DNA of 45,370 nucleotides, taken from positions 1-45,370 of the forward strand of contig NZ_JAHZBQ010000005.1 of NCBI RefSeq assembly GCF_019423325.1, given 5' to 3'. This DNA is from Campylobacter sp. GTDB lineage: Bacteria > Campylobacterota > Campylobacteria > Campylobacterales > Campylobacteraceae. This document shows, piece after piece, positions 1 to 7,592 of the stretch. The notes beneath the pieces are model-generated. The model was not told the DNA's origin. It saw nothing but the letters and a program-made list of their open reading frames with translations, and made no database searches. The position numbers and the translations under genes are program-made. The number at the start of each line of letters is the position of its first letter. The stretch's first letter is position 1.

Positions 1-2
1 TA

Positions 3-1100
3 AACTCTAACGTCGATGCAAGCGTAGATATGAGGTTGTTTAGCGAAGGGGGAAGAAATGAGATAAAGGATGAGCTTAATAGGGGGAGTGCGATAGACGA
101 AGCGATAAATTTAATAGCCACTACCGAGAATGCAAAAGTCTCTAAAATATTTGACTATATCGGAGGCTTTACTAGCGGATACGATAAAGATAGCATATCG
201 CTTGCGGCAAATCTTGACGTGCTAAACGATCCTAGTGCCGATATATTTAAAAAGCAACGAGCCGCACAGGATATAGCAAATCAAATGGGGGTAAAAGTTA
301 AATTTGCCAATCTAAACAAAGGAAGCGGAGGAGAATTTAACTCAGACGATCCGAATTCTGTATATATCAATACGAAGCACATTAGCAATGCAAAAGAATT
401 TATGACATTCTTACGACACGAGCTCGTTCATCGCAGCGATAATAAACGAGGTACTTTCATACCTAAAGATCCCGCACAAAATCAATTCGCTACTAATTAT
501 GCCTTAGGCATGCTAAGCATGTCGGAAAAGGCTTTAAGATTAAACGGCAGAAGCCTTAACGACTATTCGCCCAAAGTAAATCCTAACGACAAAACTGTCA
601 TAGCCGATACCAAATACTTTTACTCGCTGGATCAGAGGAAGAGTGATGATGTTATAAATTATATGCTTCGGGATGAAGATGGTTCATGGGTATCTATTGC
701 GCAGGTGCAAGGAGAATTAGTAGAATTTGTTAGCCGCGGAAGAACTTTATTTATAATAGCACATGGTGGAGCAGTTACTAGCGATGGATCAAAAAATATT
801 ATTGGAAGCCGTAGTCACGTTATTAGTAAAACAGCCGATGAAGTATATGGAGATATTATCAATGATAAAACTTGGCAATCTGGAAATGTAGAAGAGATTT
901 ATCTAGGTGTATGTTATTCTGCAAGACCTATTACATCTTCAGGTAAATCTTTTGCTGAGGAGTTGCACGATGTTATTAAAACCAATACGGGCAAATCCGT
1001 CAAAGTTAAAGGGTTTAGGGGGTCGTATTACTATCGTCCGTACGGTAACGGTCCAGAGAATAGAGATGATACTGTAGTTATAGGAGATAAGGAGAAGTGA
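3..1100 (+). CDS. C-terminal part of a haemagglutinin/CDI-like polymorphic toxin with caspase-like tail (5' end outside window)
   Basis: The frame is open to the window edge, so this is the 3' end of a larger gene; the first Met at base 30 is probably internal. Numbered from that Met, residues 1-125 look like the linker before the toxin in large secreted haemagglutinins. HELVH at 130-134 is a zinc-metallopeptidase-type HExxH motif. The last ~120 residues have the layout of a clan-CD (caspase-like) cysteine peptidase: a hydrophobic strand ending in His245-Gly-Gly (FIIAHGG), then a second strand ending in Cys295 (IYLGVCYS). The toxic function is inferred from this dyad pattern and from the small membrane-protein gene that follows after one base. 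A shortened copy of the Cys half lies at 2023-2370. Alternative: a non-toxic auto-processing protease domain. Confidence 0.6.
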   Translation, partial: NSNVDASVDMRLFSEGGRNEIKDELNRGSAIDEAINLIATTENAKVSKIFDYIGGFTSGYDKDSISLAANLDVLNDPSADIFKKQRAAQDIANQMGVKVKFANLNKGSGGEFNSDDPNSVYINTKHISNAKEFMTFLRHELVHRSDNKRGTFIPKDPAQNQFATNYALGMLSMSEKALRLNGRSLNDYSPKVNPNDKTVIADTKYFYSLDQRKSDDVINYMLRDEDGSWVSIAQVQGELVEFVSRGRTLFIIAHGGAVTSDGSKNIIGSRSHVISKTADEVYGDIINDKTWQSGNVEEIYLGVCYSARPITSSGKSFAEELHDVIKTNTGKSVKVKGFRGSYYYRPYGNGPENRDDTVVIGDKEK

Positions 1101-1101
1101 A

Positions 1102-1461
1102 ATGAAAAGAATACAAAAGCAAAATATTACTAAATTGAGACGATGTCTCTATGTGATAGTATTGAGCTCAATTCCAATACTATTAATAAGATGGTATATC
1201 TTATATCAGCAGAATTTGCCTTGCTCAATCGAGAATATTCATAGTATGAAATTAGAAAAATTTATAATATGCATAGACCATGCATCAAGCTACTCAAAAA
1301 TGCACATAAGAAATGCATTAAGACGCTTCCCGCACATATCGGATGAGCTACAAACATTAGATGATAATCAAACAAAAATACTTAATGAAGGATTGAGAAT
1401 ACTCAATGATGATGATATGGAGAAAACTATAAGGGGCATGATGATTAATTCAAAGAAATAA
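1102..1461 (+). CDS. small membrane-anchored protein, candidate immunity protein for the upstream toxin tail
   Basis: 119 aa, starting one base after the stop of the toxin-tail gene, so almost certainly co-translated with it. A basic N-terminus is followed by one hydrophobic segment (about residues 16-34), and the rest is soluble, presumably periplasmic. It shares a pattern with the protein at 2374-2688: a Pro-Cys pair after the membrane segment, an F..CI segment, then an acidic helix with I..G. I read these as homologous immunity proteins, because each directly follows a copy of the same caspase-like tail. No named family was recognised; the immunity role is inference from gene order and pairing. 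Confidence 0.55.
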   Translation: MKRIQKQNITKLRRCLYVIVLSSIPILLIRWYILYQQNLPCSIENIHSMKLEKFIICIDHASSYSKMHIRNALRRFPHISDELQTLDDNQTKILNEGLRILNDDDMEKTIRGMMINSKK

Positions 1462-1540
1462 TAGTATGTATCTTTAAAGTATAAACGCGACGGGCGAATG
1501 ATAGAAGCCCAGTAAATTTGTAAATTTATGAGGAGCATAA

Positions 1541-1960
1541 ATGACTACTATGTATGTTGCTTTTTATTTATCGTCGGATAAATATAACTTTGATTTTTCG
1601 GACTTGATCCTAGATGAGAAGATCAATGAATATAAAATTAGTTATATAAAAAAATATAAAATCGGCGACATAGATGAAAGGCGCGGCAAGGTTAGAAATA
1701 GCTGTAGCTGGCTATGCTATACTGCCAAGAAAGAGCACGTATACACGGACGATGCGTTAAAAGATCTGTATGAAATTTTAAAAGCAAACTTTGGCGATAT
1801 TAAAAAGAGGATATCGGCATTAAAGTTAAACGTTAACATCGATATAATGATAGACGCGGCGGAGAAGGACGATGTATATTCTATCGACTTTAGTAAAGAA
1901 ATGCTAAAAATGTGCGCCGAACTAAATGCCGATGTGTGCGTAGATGGGATATATTATTAA
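1541..1960 (+). CDS. DUF4279-like small cytosolic protein, orphan immunity candidate
   Basis: 139 aa, soluble, no signal peptide. A GAGGAG-type ribosome binding site lies just upstream (ATGAGGAGCATAA then ATG). The central SCSWLCYT segment, a predicted helix that counts a short window (DLYEILKANFGDIKKRI), and a C-terminal segment in which a helix is followed by a strand ending in DGIYY resemble the DUF4279 family, whose members often sit as immunity genes in polymorphic-toxin arrays. No matching toxin lies directly upstream, so it looks like an orphan immunity gene kept after loss of its toxin. Family assignment is by eye; function is inference. Confidence 0.45.
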   Translation: MTTMYVAFYLSSDKYNFDFSDLILDEKINEYKISYIKKYKIGDIDERRGKVRNSCSWLCYTAKKEHVYTDDALKDLYEILKANFGDIKKRISALKLNVNIDIMIDAAEKDDVYSIDFSKEMLKMCAELNADVCVDGIYY

Positions 1961-2022
1961 TTTGTGCAGGAATAAAGATAGCGTAGAAAATAAATTTCTA
2001 ATACTCCACTCAAAAGGTAAAA

Positions 2023-2370
2023 ATGAATAAATTTATAAAACGACTTTCTTTCTTTGTCCTTGTTCTTTTAACCGCCGCTCTCATCTTCCAGGGATCTGCC
2101 GCATACACACCAGAAGAATTGTATGAAAAATTTATAAAAAATGATAGTACCTGGAAAAAGGGGAGGATAATAGCTATCCATTCGGCTGCATGTAGCAGTG
2201 CAAATTATGCGCAGGAGCTTTCTAATTTAATCTATACAAAAACAGGAAGATCCGTCGTTGTATATGGAACAGGGGGGGGGGGGGGGGATATGGCTACAGC
2301 CCTATATTTTTTCCACCAAACATTGCCGACGAAGGCATGGAGAAATTTAAATCAAATATACAAGGAGTAA
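2023..2370 (+). CDS. secreted fragment of the caspase-like toxin tail with a poly-G tract
   Basis: 115 aa in the frame as read. Residues 1-27 form a clear Sec signal peptide (basic start, long hydrophobic core, GSAA). The mature part aligns with the Cys half of the toxin tail at 3-1100: YTPEELYEKFIKNDSTWKKG matches the TADEVYGDIINDKTWQSG stretch, the Cys in HSAACSS corresponds to Cys295, and AQELSNLIYTKTGRSVVVYG matches AEELHDVIKTNTGKSVKVKG. The His half is missing. A run of 16 G follows codon 83; the current tail (DMATALYFF...) differs from the tail in another frame (GYGYSPIFFPPN..., ending at 2384), which fits the parent better. So the gene is probably phase-variable and read here in an altered frame. 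Confidence 0.6.
   Translation: MNKFIKRLSFFVLVLLTAALIFQGSAAYTPEELYEKFIKNDSTWKKGRIIAIHSAACSSANYAQELSNLIYTKTGRSVVVYGTGGGGGDMATALYFFHQTLPTKAWRNLNQIYKE
2272..2287 (+). repeat. 16-G homopolymer tract (contingency locus)
   Basis: Sixteen consecutive G inside the secreted toxin-tail fragment. Campylobacter genomes use long poly-G tracts for slipped-strand phase variation. With 17 (or 14) G the frame continues as GYGYSPIFFPPN... and stops at 2384, overlapping the next gene start by 11 bases. With 15 or 18 G it reads IWLQPYIF... and stops soon after. The exact length in one assembly is only a consensus. Confidence 0.85.
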
Positions 2371-2373
2371 AAA

Positions 2374-2688
2374 ATGAAAAATAGCTTTCAACAGGCGTTT
2401 TTGACGCTGGTAACTTTGATCGCCGGCGGTCTAATGTATTGGGCATTGGATTATCGGTTTTCTCAAGATGCCGAAAGGAAAGATCCTTGCTACTATGAAT
2501 ATTTTAAGGTTTATGATAATAATAAAAGCAGATTCGCTTATTGCATAAACAAAGAGCTAAGGAGGGCGGCTTCTCAGATAAAATATTACTTAAAATTTCT
2601 GCCCGAGGATATTAATTTTACATCAGAAGAAGAACACGTAATAGAAAAAGGCAGAATGTTTTCAAATTCGCTTAATGAATTGAAATAA
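2374..2688 (+). CDS. small membrane-anchored protein, candidate immunity protein (paralogue of 1102-1461)
   Basis: 104 aa with one membrane segment near the N-terminus (about residues 8-25), then a soluble domain. It starts 3 bases after the stop of the secreted caspase-like fragment, or overlaps it by 11 bases when the poly-G tract is one base longer. The soluble part shares the DPC, F..CI and late I..G pattern with the protein at 1102-1461, which follows the parent toxin tail. The duplicated pairing (tail fragment plus same-type membrane protein) is the main argument for an immunity role. No named family was recognised. Confidence 0.55.
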   Translation: MKNSFQQAFLTLVTLIAGGLMYWALDYRFSQDAERKDPCYYEYFKVYDNNKSRFAYCINKELRRAASQIKYYLKFLPEDINFTSEEEHVIEKGRMFSNSLNELK

Positions 2689-2734
2689 TATAGTAAAAGT
2701 AGATTTTATAGTAGACGGAAATGGCTTACACTAA

Positions 2735-3092
2735 ATGTCAAGAAATTTAAAATGGCTGGTTAGACAGGAAACATCGACTAATGTAGGAGATTTTGCCAGC
2801 CTAACAGGCGCATCATTGAAGAGATATTCTCAAGAGCGCCGAAAGACTGGAAAGTAATGCTACAAAATGACGGTAAAGGAATAAAATTCGTTGATAAAGA
2901 TGGTGTAGATAGAGTCAGAATACACGCGCCAGAAAATAATCCAAAATTCCCAAGCACCGCAAATACTAATAGTGGATGGATTTTAAGAATTCCGTTTAGT
3001 AGAAAAAATATTTTGATGATTCCGGTAAAATATTACCATATGATACTGATGAAACCCACATCCCAATAAAAGGAAACCCAAATGCAAATTAA
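2735..3092 (+). pseudogene. frameshifted remnant of a polymorphic-toxin C-terminal domain (HIPIKGNP type)
   Basis: Three frames must be joined to read it. Frame 2 from 2735 gives QETSTNVGDFASLTGAS, a typical pre-toxin linker; the frame around 2818-3000 gives EEIFSRAPKDWKVMLQNDG and DRVRIHAPENN...NTNSGWILRI; the last frame gives KYFDDSGKILPYDTDETHIP then IKGNPNAN and stops at 3092. This order (RIHAP, SGW, DDSGK, HIPIKGNP) is familiar from C-terminal toxin domains of Rhs/haemagglutinin proteins. Two frameshifts and no long N-terminus mean it is dead or an unexpressed cassette. Its end overlaps the start of the next gene by 11 bases, as in intact toxin-immunity pairs. Confidence 0.6.
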
Positions 3093-3471
3093 CGGAAAAG
3101 AGATATTTGAGAAAGGCGGTCTTGTGTTTAATTTAAGCCGAATGACTTCTTTGGAATACCAGGATAAATATTTAGTACATGCCACGGCAAAATATTATGA
3201 AGACCCCGTGGAGATGATAGATTTGTTATATGATAATTGCAAGAATGCTTTATTGGAGCAATTCGAATTTTGCTTCCTGCCATACGAGAGGGATGCGCTA
3301 AGAGAGCTTATGGAACTTATAGATAAATATACTGAAGACAATAGTATATTAAAGAGAGATACTTACGATTATCTAGTCTATCAGAACAAATCCTGGATAG
3401 AGGTCAGAGAGCTAGCCTTAAAGACTTTGTATACCTTCGGGTATGATTTGGAAGACTTCGACTATGATTAA
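3082..3471 (+). CDS. small acidic cytosolic protein, probable immunity partner of the decayed toxin
   Basis: 129 aa, acidic, no signal or membrane segment. An AAGGAAA ribosome binding site precedes the ATG, and the start lies inside the 3' end of the frameshifted toxin remnant. Such overlap is usual for a toxin tail and its immunity gene. The product is predicted mostly helical with Asp/Glu-rich ends (DLEDFDYD). It is intact although its toxin is broken, the usual state of orphan immunity genes. No family name can be given; function is inference from position. Confidence 0.5.
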   Translation: MQINGKEIFEKGGLVFNLSRMTSLEYQDKYLVHATAKYYEDPVEMIDLLYDNCKNALLEQFEFCFLPYERDALRELMELIDKYTEDNSILKRDTYDYLVYQNKSWIEVRELALKTLYTFGYDLEDFDYD

Positions 3472-3492
3472 ACCCGGATTAGACCTGCTAGA

Positions 3493-3659
3493 ATGAAATT
3501 TATCCTATATATCTTTAATCTGCTGCTATGCCTAAGTGCCTGGGCTTCTATAGATATTATAATGGTATAAGCGATAGCAAATCAAGCTCTATAGGGGCAG
3601 GCATAGGCATAAGCGGCAGTAAAAGACAAAAATCAAGGGTTTTTATCCGTAAAATTTAA
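3493..3659 (+). pseudogene. decayed small secreted protein remnant
   Basis: An ATG at 3493 opens a signal-peptide-like stretch (MKFILYIFNLLLCLSAWA) that stops at 3570. From about 3543 another frame continues as FYRYYNGISDSKSS, a Gly/Ser-rich GAGIGISGSK stretch and FIRKI, stopping at 3659. Joined, they give a plausible short secreted or haemagglutinin-repeat-like protein with one frameshift. Both pieces are short, so this is tentative. Confidence 0.35.
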
Positions 3660-3681
3660 AAATTCTAAATAAGGAAATAAG

Positions 3682-4083
3682 ATGAAATTTTTAAAACGAT
3701 ACAAAAATATTATTCTATTACCATTTTTCCTGATTATTTCGTTTTTTGTTTTCCGTATGATTTATACGGAAATAATTAGTGAGTGCGCTCCAATGAGGCT
3801 TTTTTCAAAAAATTCTCTAAGCAATAGCGGTTATGTTGAGTTAAAAGCAAAATGTATAAAAAAGGCTTTGGAAAATGACGATAGTCACCTTATTATGCAG
3901 TATTTTAAAAGAGAAACGAGTGAGTGTCTTAAAATTATTGATGAACCGTCAAAGATCCCACATAATCTGATTAGAGTTAATAGCTTTGAAGAGTGGAAAA
4001 AATTAAGGCTTACAGATACTGACAATATAATTTGTCCTATCGGTAATTATAAAAAGAGCGATATTAGCAATGAAAGCAAATAA
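3682..4083 (+). CDS. small membrane-anchored hypothetical protein of the toxin/immunity region
   Basis: 133 aa with an AAGGAAATAAG ribosome binding site. A basic start and one hydrophobic segment (residues 11-30) are followed by a soluble domain containing several Cys. The layout matches the two membrane-anchored immunity candidates upstream, but I see no clear sequence match to them. It closes the accessory region; the base composition becomes GC-rich about 200 bases further on, at trpB. No known family recognised. Bases 4084-4258 hold nothing recognisable. Confidence 0.45.
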   Translation: MKFLKRYKNIILLPFFLIISFFVFRMIYTEIISECAPMRLFSKNSLSNSGYVELKAKCIKKALENDDSHLIMQYFKRETSECLKIIDEPSKIPHNLIRVNSFEEWKKLRLTDTDNIICPIGNYKKSDISNESK

Positions 4084-4258
4084 ATTCACAAATCATTCAA
4101 ATTTACGAAGCTAAGGCTACTCATCAAGCAAAATATTAGCTACAATTTTAAAATTTACTATCTTGCGCCGCGTGTTTTTTGCGGCCATATATCCGATAAA
4201 TTTAGAAGAGCGCCGCAAAAGGTGCCGTCAAAAAAGCGAAATTTAACGCGAAATTTTA

Positions 4259-4264
4259 TATAAT
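4259..4264 (+). promoter_or_regulatory. candidate -10 box for trpBA
   Basis: TATAAT, 26 bases upstream of the chosen trpB start and preceded by AAATTTTA. No convincing -35 box, as is usual for Campylobacter sigma-70 promoters. Confidence 0.5.
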
Positions 4265-4290
4265 CTTGCGATTTAATGCGAGGAGATAGG

Positions 4291-5472
4291 ATGAATAAAA
4301 AGGCGTATTTCGGGAGTTTCGGCGGGCAGTTCGTGCCTGAGACGGCGATGTTTGCGCTCGAGGAGTTGGAGGATGCGTACAGCACCATAGCGCAGACGAA
4401 GGAATTCAAAGATGAGCTAGGTTGCTTGCTGCGCGAATATGCGGGGCGTCCGACGCCGCTGTATCACGCCGCGCGTCTTAGCGAGCACTACGGACATGAA
4501 ATTTATCTAAAGCGCGAGGATCTTAACCATACGGGCGCTCATAAGATCAACAACGCCCTAGCGCAAGCGTTGCTCGCCAAAAAAATGGGCAAAAAAAAGA
4601 TCATCGCAGAAACCGGCGCGGGCCAGCACGGCGTGGCGACGGCGACGGCAGCGGCGCTATTTGGGCTTGAATGCGACGTGTATATGGGCGAGACCGACGC
4701 TGCACGCCAGCAGCTCAACGCCTTTAGAATGCAGCTTCTGGGTGCAAATTTAATCAAAATCGACACCGGCCTTAAAACGCTCAAAGAGGCCACCACTGCG
4801 GCGATTCAGGCGTGGGTGAACGAGATCGAGAGCGTATTTTACGTCATCGGCTCGGCGGTCGGACCGCATCCGTATCCGAAGATGGTTAGGGATTTTCAAA
4901 GCGTCATCGGCGCCGAGACCAGATCGCAGCTCGCAAGCAAGGGGATCAAAGCCGACTACGTCCTAGCCTGCGTGGGCGGCGGAAGCAATGCGATAGGAAT
5001 TTTTAGCGCGTTCGTGGATGATCCTAGCGTGCAACTCATCGGCGTCGAAGCGGGCGGCTTGGGCGCGCATACCCCTTATCATGCAGCGACCATTACCAAT
5101 GGACGCGCGGGCATCATCCACGGCATGAAAACGATCGTATTGCAGGATAAATTCGGCATGATCGAGCCTGTTCACAGCATCTCGGCGGGGCTTGATTATC
5201 CCGGCGTAGGCCCGGAGCACGCGCATCTGCACGAGATAAGTCGCGCAAAATACGAAGCGGTAACCGACGATGAGTGTATCACGGCGCTTAAACTGCTCTG
5301 TAGGCTTGAGGGCATCATCCCCGCGATCGAAAGCGCGCACGCGTTAGCGTATTTGCAAAAGCTCTGTCCGCAGTTAAAAGGCAAAAAAACGATCGTCGTA
5401 AACGTAAGCGGCAGGGGCGATAAGGATATGGATACCGTGATGAATTACAAAAAAGGAACGATTTATGGATAA
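4291..5472 (+). CDS. trpB: tryptophan synthase beta chain
   Basis: PLP enzyme joining indole and serine to make tryptophan, acting in an alpha2-beta2 complex with TrpA. 393 aa, the usual length. Start taken at 4291 because GAGGAG lies just upstream and the N-terminus MNKKAYFGSFGGQFVPE matches the family; the in-frame ATG at 4276 would add five residues and remove that site. Visible motifs: GRPTPLY, KREDLNHTGAHKINN with the PLP lysine at 85, ETGAGQHG, GGGSNAIG (phosphate loop) and GLDYPGVGPEH. It overlaps trpA by 8 bases. It heads a short unit separated from the rest of the trp genes, which lie on the opposite strand beyond 13.3 kb. Confidence 0.97.
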   Translation: MNKKAYFGSFGGQFVPETAMFALEELEDAYSTIAQTKEFKDELGCLLREYAGRPTPLYHAARLSEHYGHEIYLKREDLNHTGAHKINNALAQALLAKKMGKKKIIAETGAGQHGVATATAAALFGLECDVYMGETDAARQQLNAFRMQLLGANLIKIDTGLKTLKEATTAAIQAWVNEIESVFYVIGSAVGPHPYPKMVRDFQSVIGAETRSQLASKGIKADYVLACVGGGSNAIGIFSAFVDDPSVQLIGVEAGGLGAHTPYHAATITNGRAGIIHGMKTIVLQDKFGMIEPVHSISAGLDYPGVGPEHAHLHEISRAKYEAVTDDECITALKLLCRLEGIIPAIESAHALAYLQKLCPQLKGKKTIVVNVSGRGDKDMDTVMNYKKGTIYG

Positions 5473-6211
5473 GATCAAGGCGGCCTTTGCCGGCAAAAAG
5501 GCAAACATCGGCTACATCGTGGCGGGCTACCCGAGCCCCGCGCACACGAAGGAGTTCTTGTCAAATTTAGACGAAAGCGTGATCGATCTGCTTGAGATCG
5601 GCATCCCGTATTCCGATCCGCTCGCAGACGGCCCCGAAATTTTTAAGGCGAGCTTTTCCGCGGTGCAAAACGGCGTAAACGCGGAGAAGGTATTTGAAAT
5701 TTTAAAAGGGGTGCAAACGCGCAAGCCGCTTGTGTTTTTGGTCTATTACAACGTGATCTTTGCCTACGGCGCGCGCGAGTTTGTATCTAAGGCGGCGAGC
5801 TACGGCATCAGCGGGCTAATAATCCCCGATCTGCCGTATGAGGAAAATGAGGAAATTTTCGCGCTTTGTGAGGAGTTCGGTATCGCGCTCATTCCGCTTA
5901 TTAGCGTTACGAGCGAGCACCGCGCCGCGCGAGTTTTGAGCCGTGCTCGAGGCTTCATCTACGGCGTGGGCGCTATCGGCGTGACAGGAAGCAAGCAAAC
6001 TCCGATCTCGCGCCTAAAAAATATGGTCGCCGATCTTAAAAAAATGAGCGATCTGCCCGTAGCGATCGGCTTTGGTATTCGCAGCTCTAGCGACGTTCGC
6101 GCCACGAAAGAATACGCAGACGGCGCTATCATCGGCACTGCGATCGTAAATTTATGCGCAAACTATGGCGGGCGCGAGCTGCAAGACAAGATCGCCGAAC
6201 TTTTTAACTAA
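5465..6211 (+). CDS. trpA: tryptophan synthase alpha chain
   Basis: Cleaves indole-3-glycerol phosphate to indole, which is channelled to TrpB. 248 aa, normal length. LLEIGIPYSDPLADGP carries the catalytic Glu44 and Asp55; IPDLPYEE, GVTGSK and the phosphate-binding GFGIRSS are present. It is translationally coupled to trpB by an 8-base overlap. trpC (indole-3-glycerol phosphate synthase), which makes its substrate, is not in the window; in C. jejuni trpC is also unlinked. Confidence 0.96.
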   Translation: MDKIKAAFAGKKANIGYIVAGYPSPAHTKEFLSNLDESVIDLLEIGIPYSDPLADGPEIFKASFSAVQNGVNAEKVFEILKGVQTRKPLVFLVYYNVIFAYGAREFVSKAASYGISGLIIPDLPYEENEEIFALCEEFGIALIPLISVTSEHRAARVLSRARGFIYGVGAIGVTGSKQTPISRLKNMVADLKKMSDLPVAIGFGIRSSSDVRATKEYADGAIIGTAIVNLCANYGGRELQDKIAELFN

Positions 6212-6221
6212 CGGAAAGAGC

Positions 6222-7373
6222 ATGAAAAAGATATTTTTGATTTTAATCGCAAATTTTTGCCTCGGCGCCAATCTGATGCAATACGATCTTTTCAACCACG
6301 ACGATAGCGTGGATATCGCCTTGGCGTTTGACTCCGCATACAAGCCAGACATCGTACGCCGCGTCGATGGGCAGTCGATGAGCCTTATTTTAAAAGGGCT
6401 CGGCGGCGATGAGAAATTTAACGAGATGCGCACCAACCAAAAGGTCTTAAAAAGCTTTACGATAGCGCCTAAGGGCAAGGATATCGAGATAAATTTCCCC
6501 ACCGGAGCCGATCTGTCGGTCGATGCTCTTACTCAAGACGGCAATCTCAAGCTCATTTTGCGCGTAAAAAATCCTGCTTTCGATCAGAGCAAGATGAGCG
6601 TAAAGAGCGAGGCGAATGAAACGGCGCAAAGCAGCAGCAGCGGGGTTTCCGTGATGCCGATAATCGTAGCATTACTGCTTGCGGCTGCGGCTTTCGTCGG
6701 CGTACGAAAATTTTTATCGCATAAGCCGCAAAAAAGTATCGACGAGACATGGCGGGTTTTTGAAGACGACGCTAGCATAGAGGAGGCCGACGTGGACGAA
6801 GCGGGCATAGATGAAATTTTAAACGACTCCTCTTTTAAAAATCAGAGCGGATCAAAGAACGCAAATTTTACCAATTATTCTGACTCGCAGGAGTTTGCGA
6901 AGAAAGATGAAGCTTCTGCTTTAAATTTAAAAAATTCTAACGACTCGAAAAACGTAGATAGCGCAGATTTTTTAAGAGGCGAGAACGTGAGCGAAGAGAG
7001 TGCACACGATAAATTTTACGATGAAGTTGCGCGTGCCGAGCGTTCGGAAGCTACGGAGGCGGACGAAAGCTCTGAGAGCGCCGAGAATATAAGAGCAGAG
7101 GATAAAATTTCGCCGCTTAAAGTAGGCCCTGCCGAGAGTGGCACGATGGAATTTCGCGAGGGAGCAAAAGAAAGATCGGATGCAAAAGAGCCCAAGGTTT
7201 CGGCATTTAGAAGCATTTTAGAAAATGAGCTGCTTAGCTCGGATACCGCAATACCTAGCGACGTGCGAGTAGAGCTTGTGCGCGAGATCGACGAAAATAA
7301 TGCTGCCGTAGTGCTAAGCTTCGCGGGCAAAAAACATCTAGTGGTGTTAAAAAGCTCCAACGCTATCGATTGA
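6222..7373 (+). CDS. signal-peptide, single-TM protein downstream of trpA; weak FliO-like layout
   Basis: Start taken at 6222, 10 bases after trpA, giving MKKIFLILIANFCLGA, a signal peptide; an earlier in-frame ATG inside trpA adds a poor N-terminus. Residues ~20-125 are a beta-rich periplasmic domain (AMIN-like at best), then one membrane helix (SVMPIIVALLLAAAAFVGV), a ~150-residue acidic Ser/Asn/Glu-rich linker and a short C-terminal beta domain ending AAVVLSFAGKKHLVVLKSSN. In C. jejuni the gene after trpA is an uncharacterised protein beside fliN. Periplasmic domain, single helix and small cytoplasmic domain recall epsilonproteobacterial FliO, but this is weak. The linker shares the low-complexity style of the TrpF and TrpE insertions. 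Confidence 0.5.
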   Translation: MKKIFLILIANFCLGANLMQYDLFNHDDSVDIALAFDSAYKPDIVRRVDGQSMSLILKGLGGDEKFNEMRTNQKVLKSFTIAPKGKDIEINFPTGADLSVDALTQDGNLKLILRVKNPAFDQSKMSVKSEANETAQSSSSGVSVMPIIVALLLAAAAFVGVRKFLSHKPQKSIDETWRVFEDDASIEEADVDEAGIDEILNDSSFKNQSGSKNANFTNYSDSQEFAKKDEASALNLKNSNDSKNVDSADFLRGENVSEESAHDKFYDEVARAERSEATEADESSESAENIRAEDKISPLKVGPAESGTMEFREGAKERSDAKEPKVSAFRSILENELLSSDTAIPSDVRVELVREIDENNAAVVLSFAGKKHLVVLKSSNAID

Positions 7374-7480
7374 TGAGACGAGAAATTTCGTAACTTGCGG
7401 GCTTTGCGACCCATAAAATTTTGCAGTTTGTTAAATTTTAAAAATTATGGAATTTTATAGCGCTAGAAATTTATGCCACA

Positions 7481-7519
7481 TTTAAGCCTCATCGCCAAAA
7501 GGTCGCGATGGGGCTTAAA
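7481..7519. terminator. strong stem-loop between two convergent genes, bidirectional terminator
   Basis: TTTAAGCCTCATCGC (7481-7495) pairs with GCGATGGGGCTTAAA (7505-7519): 15 pairs, one a G-T wobble, with a 9-base loop. It sits between the convergent ends of the trpBA unit and the TonB receptor gene. Only short T-runs flank it on either strand. Confidence 0.7.
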
Positions 7520-7592
7520 TTTAAAAAGAAAGAGGACGCAAGCTCGGGTAAGTTTTAAAATTTAACCCGCGCTTCGCCCATATAAGCTTAAT

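Noticed and set aside
2221..2400. Poly-G run as a plain sequencing error
   Set aside because: Length is uncertain, but long poly-G tracts within coding ends are a known Campylobacter feature, and both alternative tails are sensible in length.
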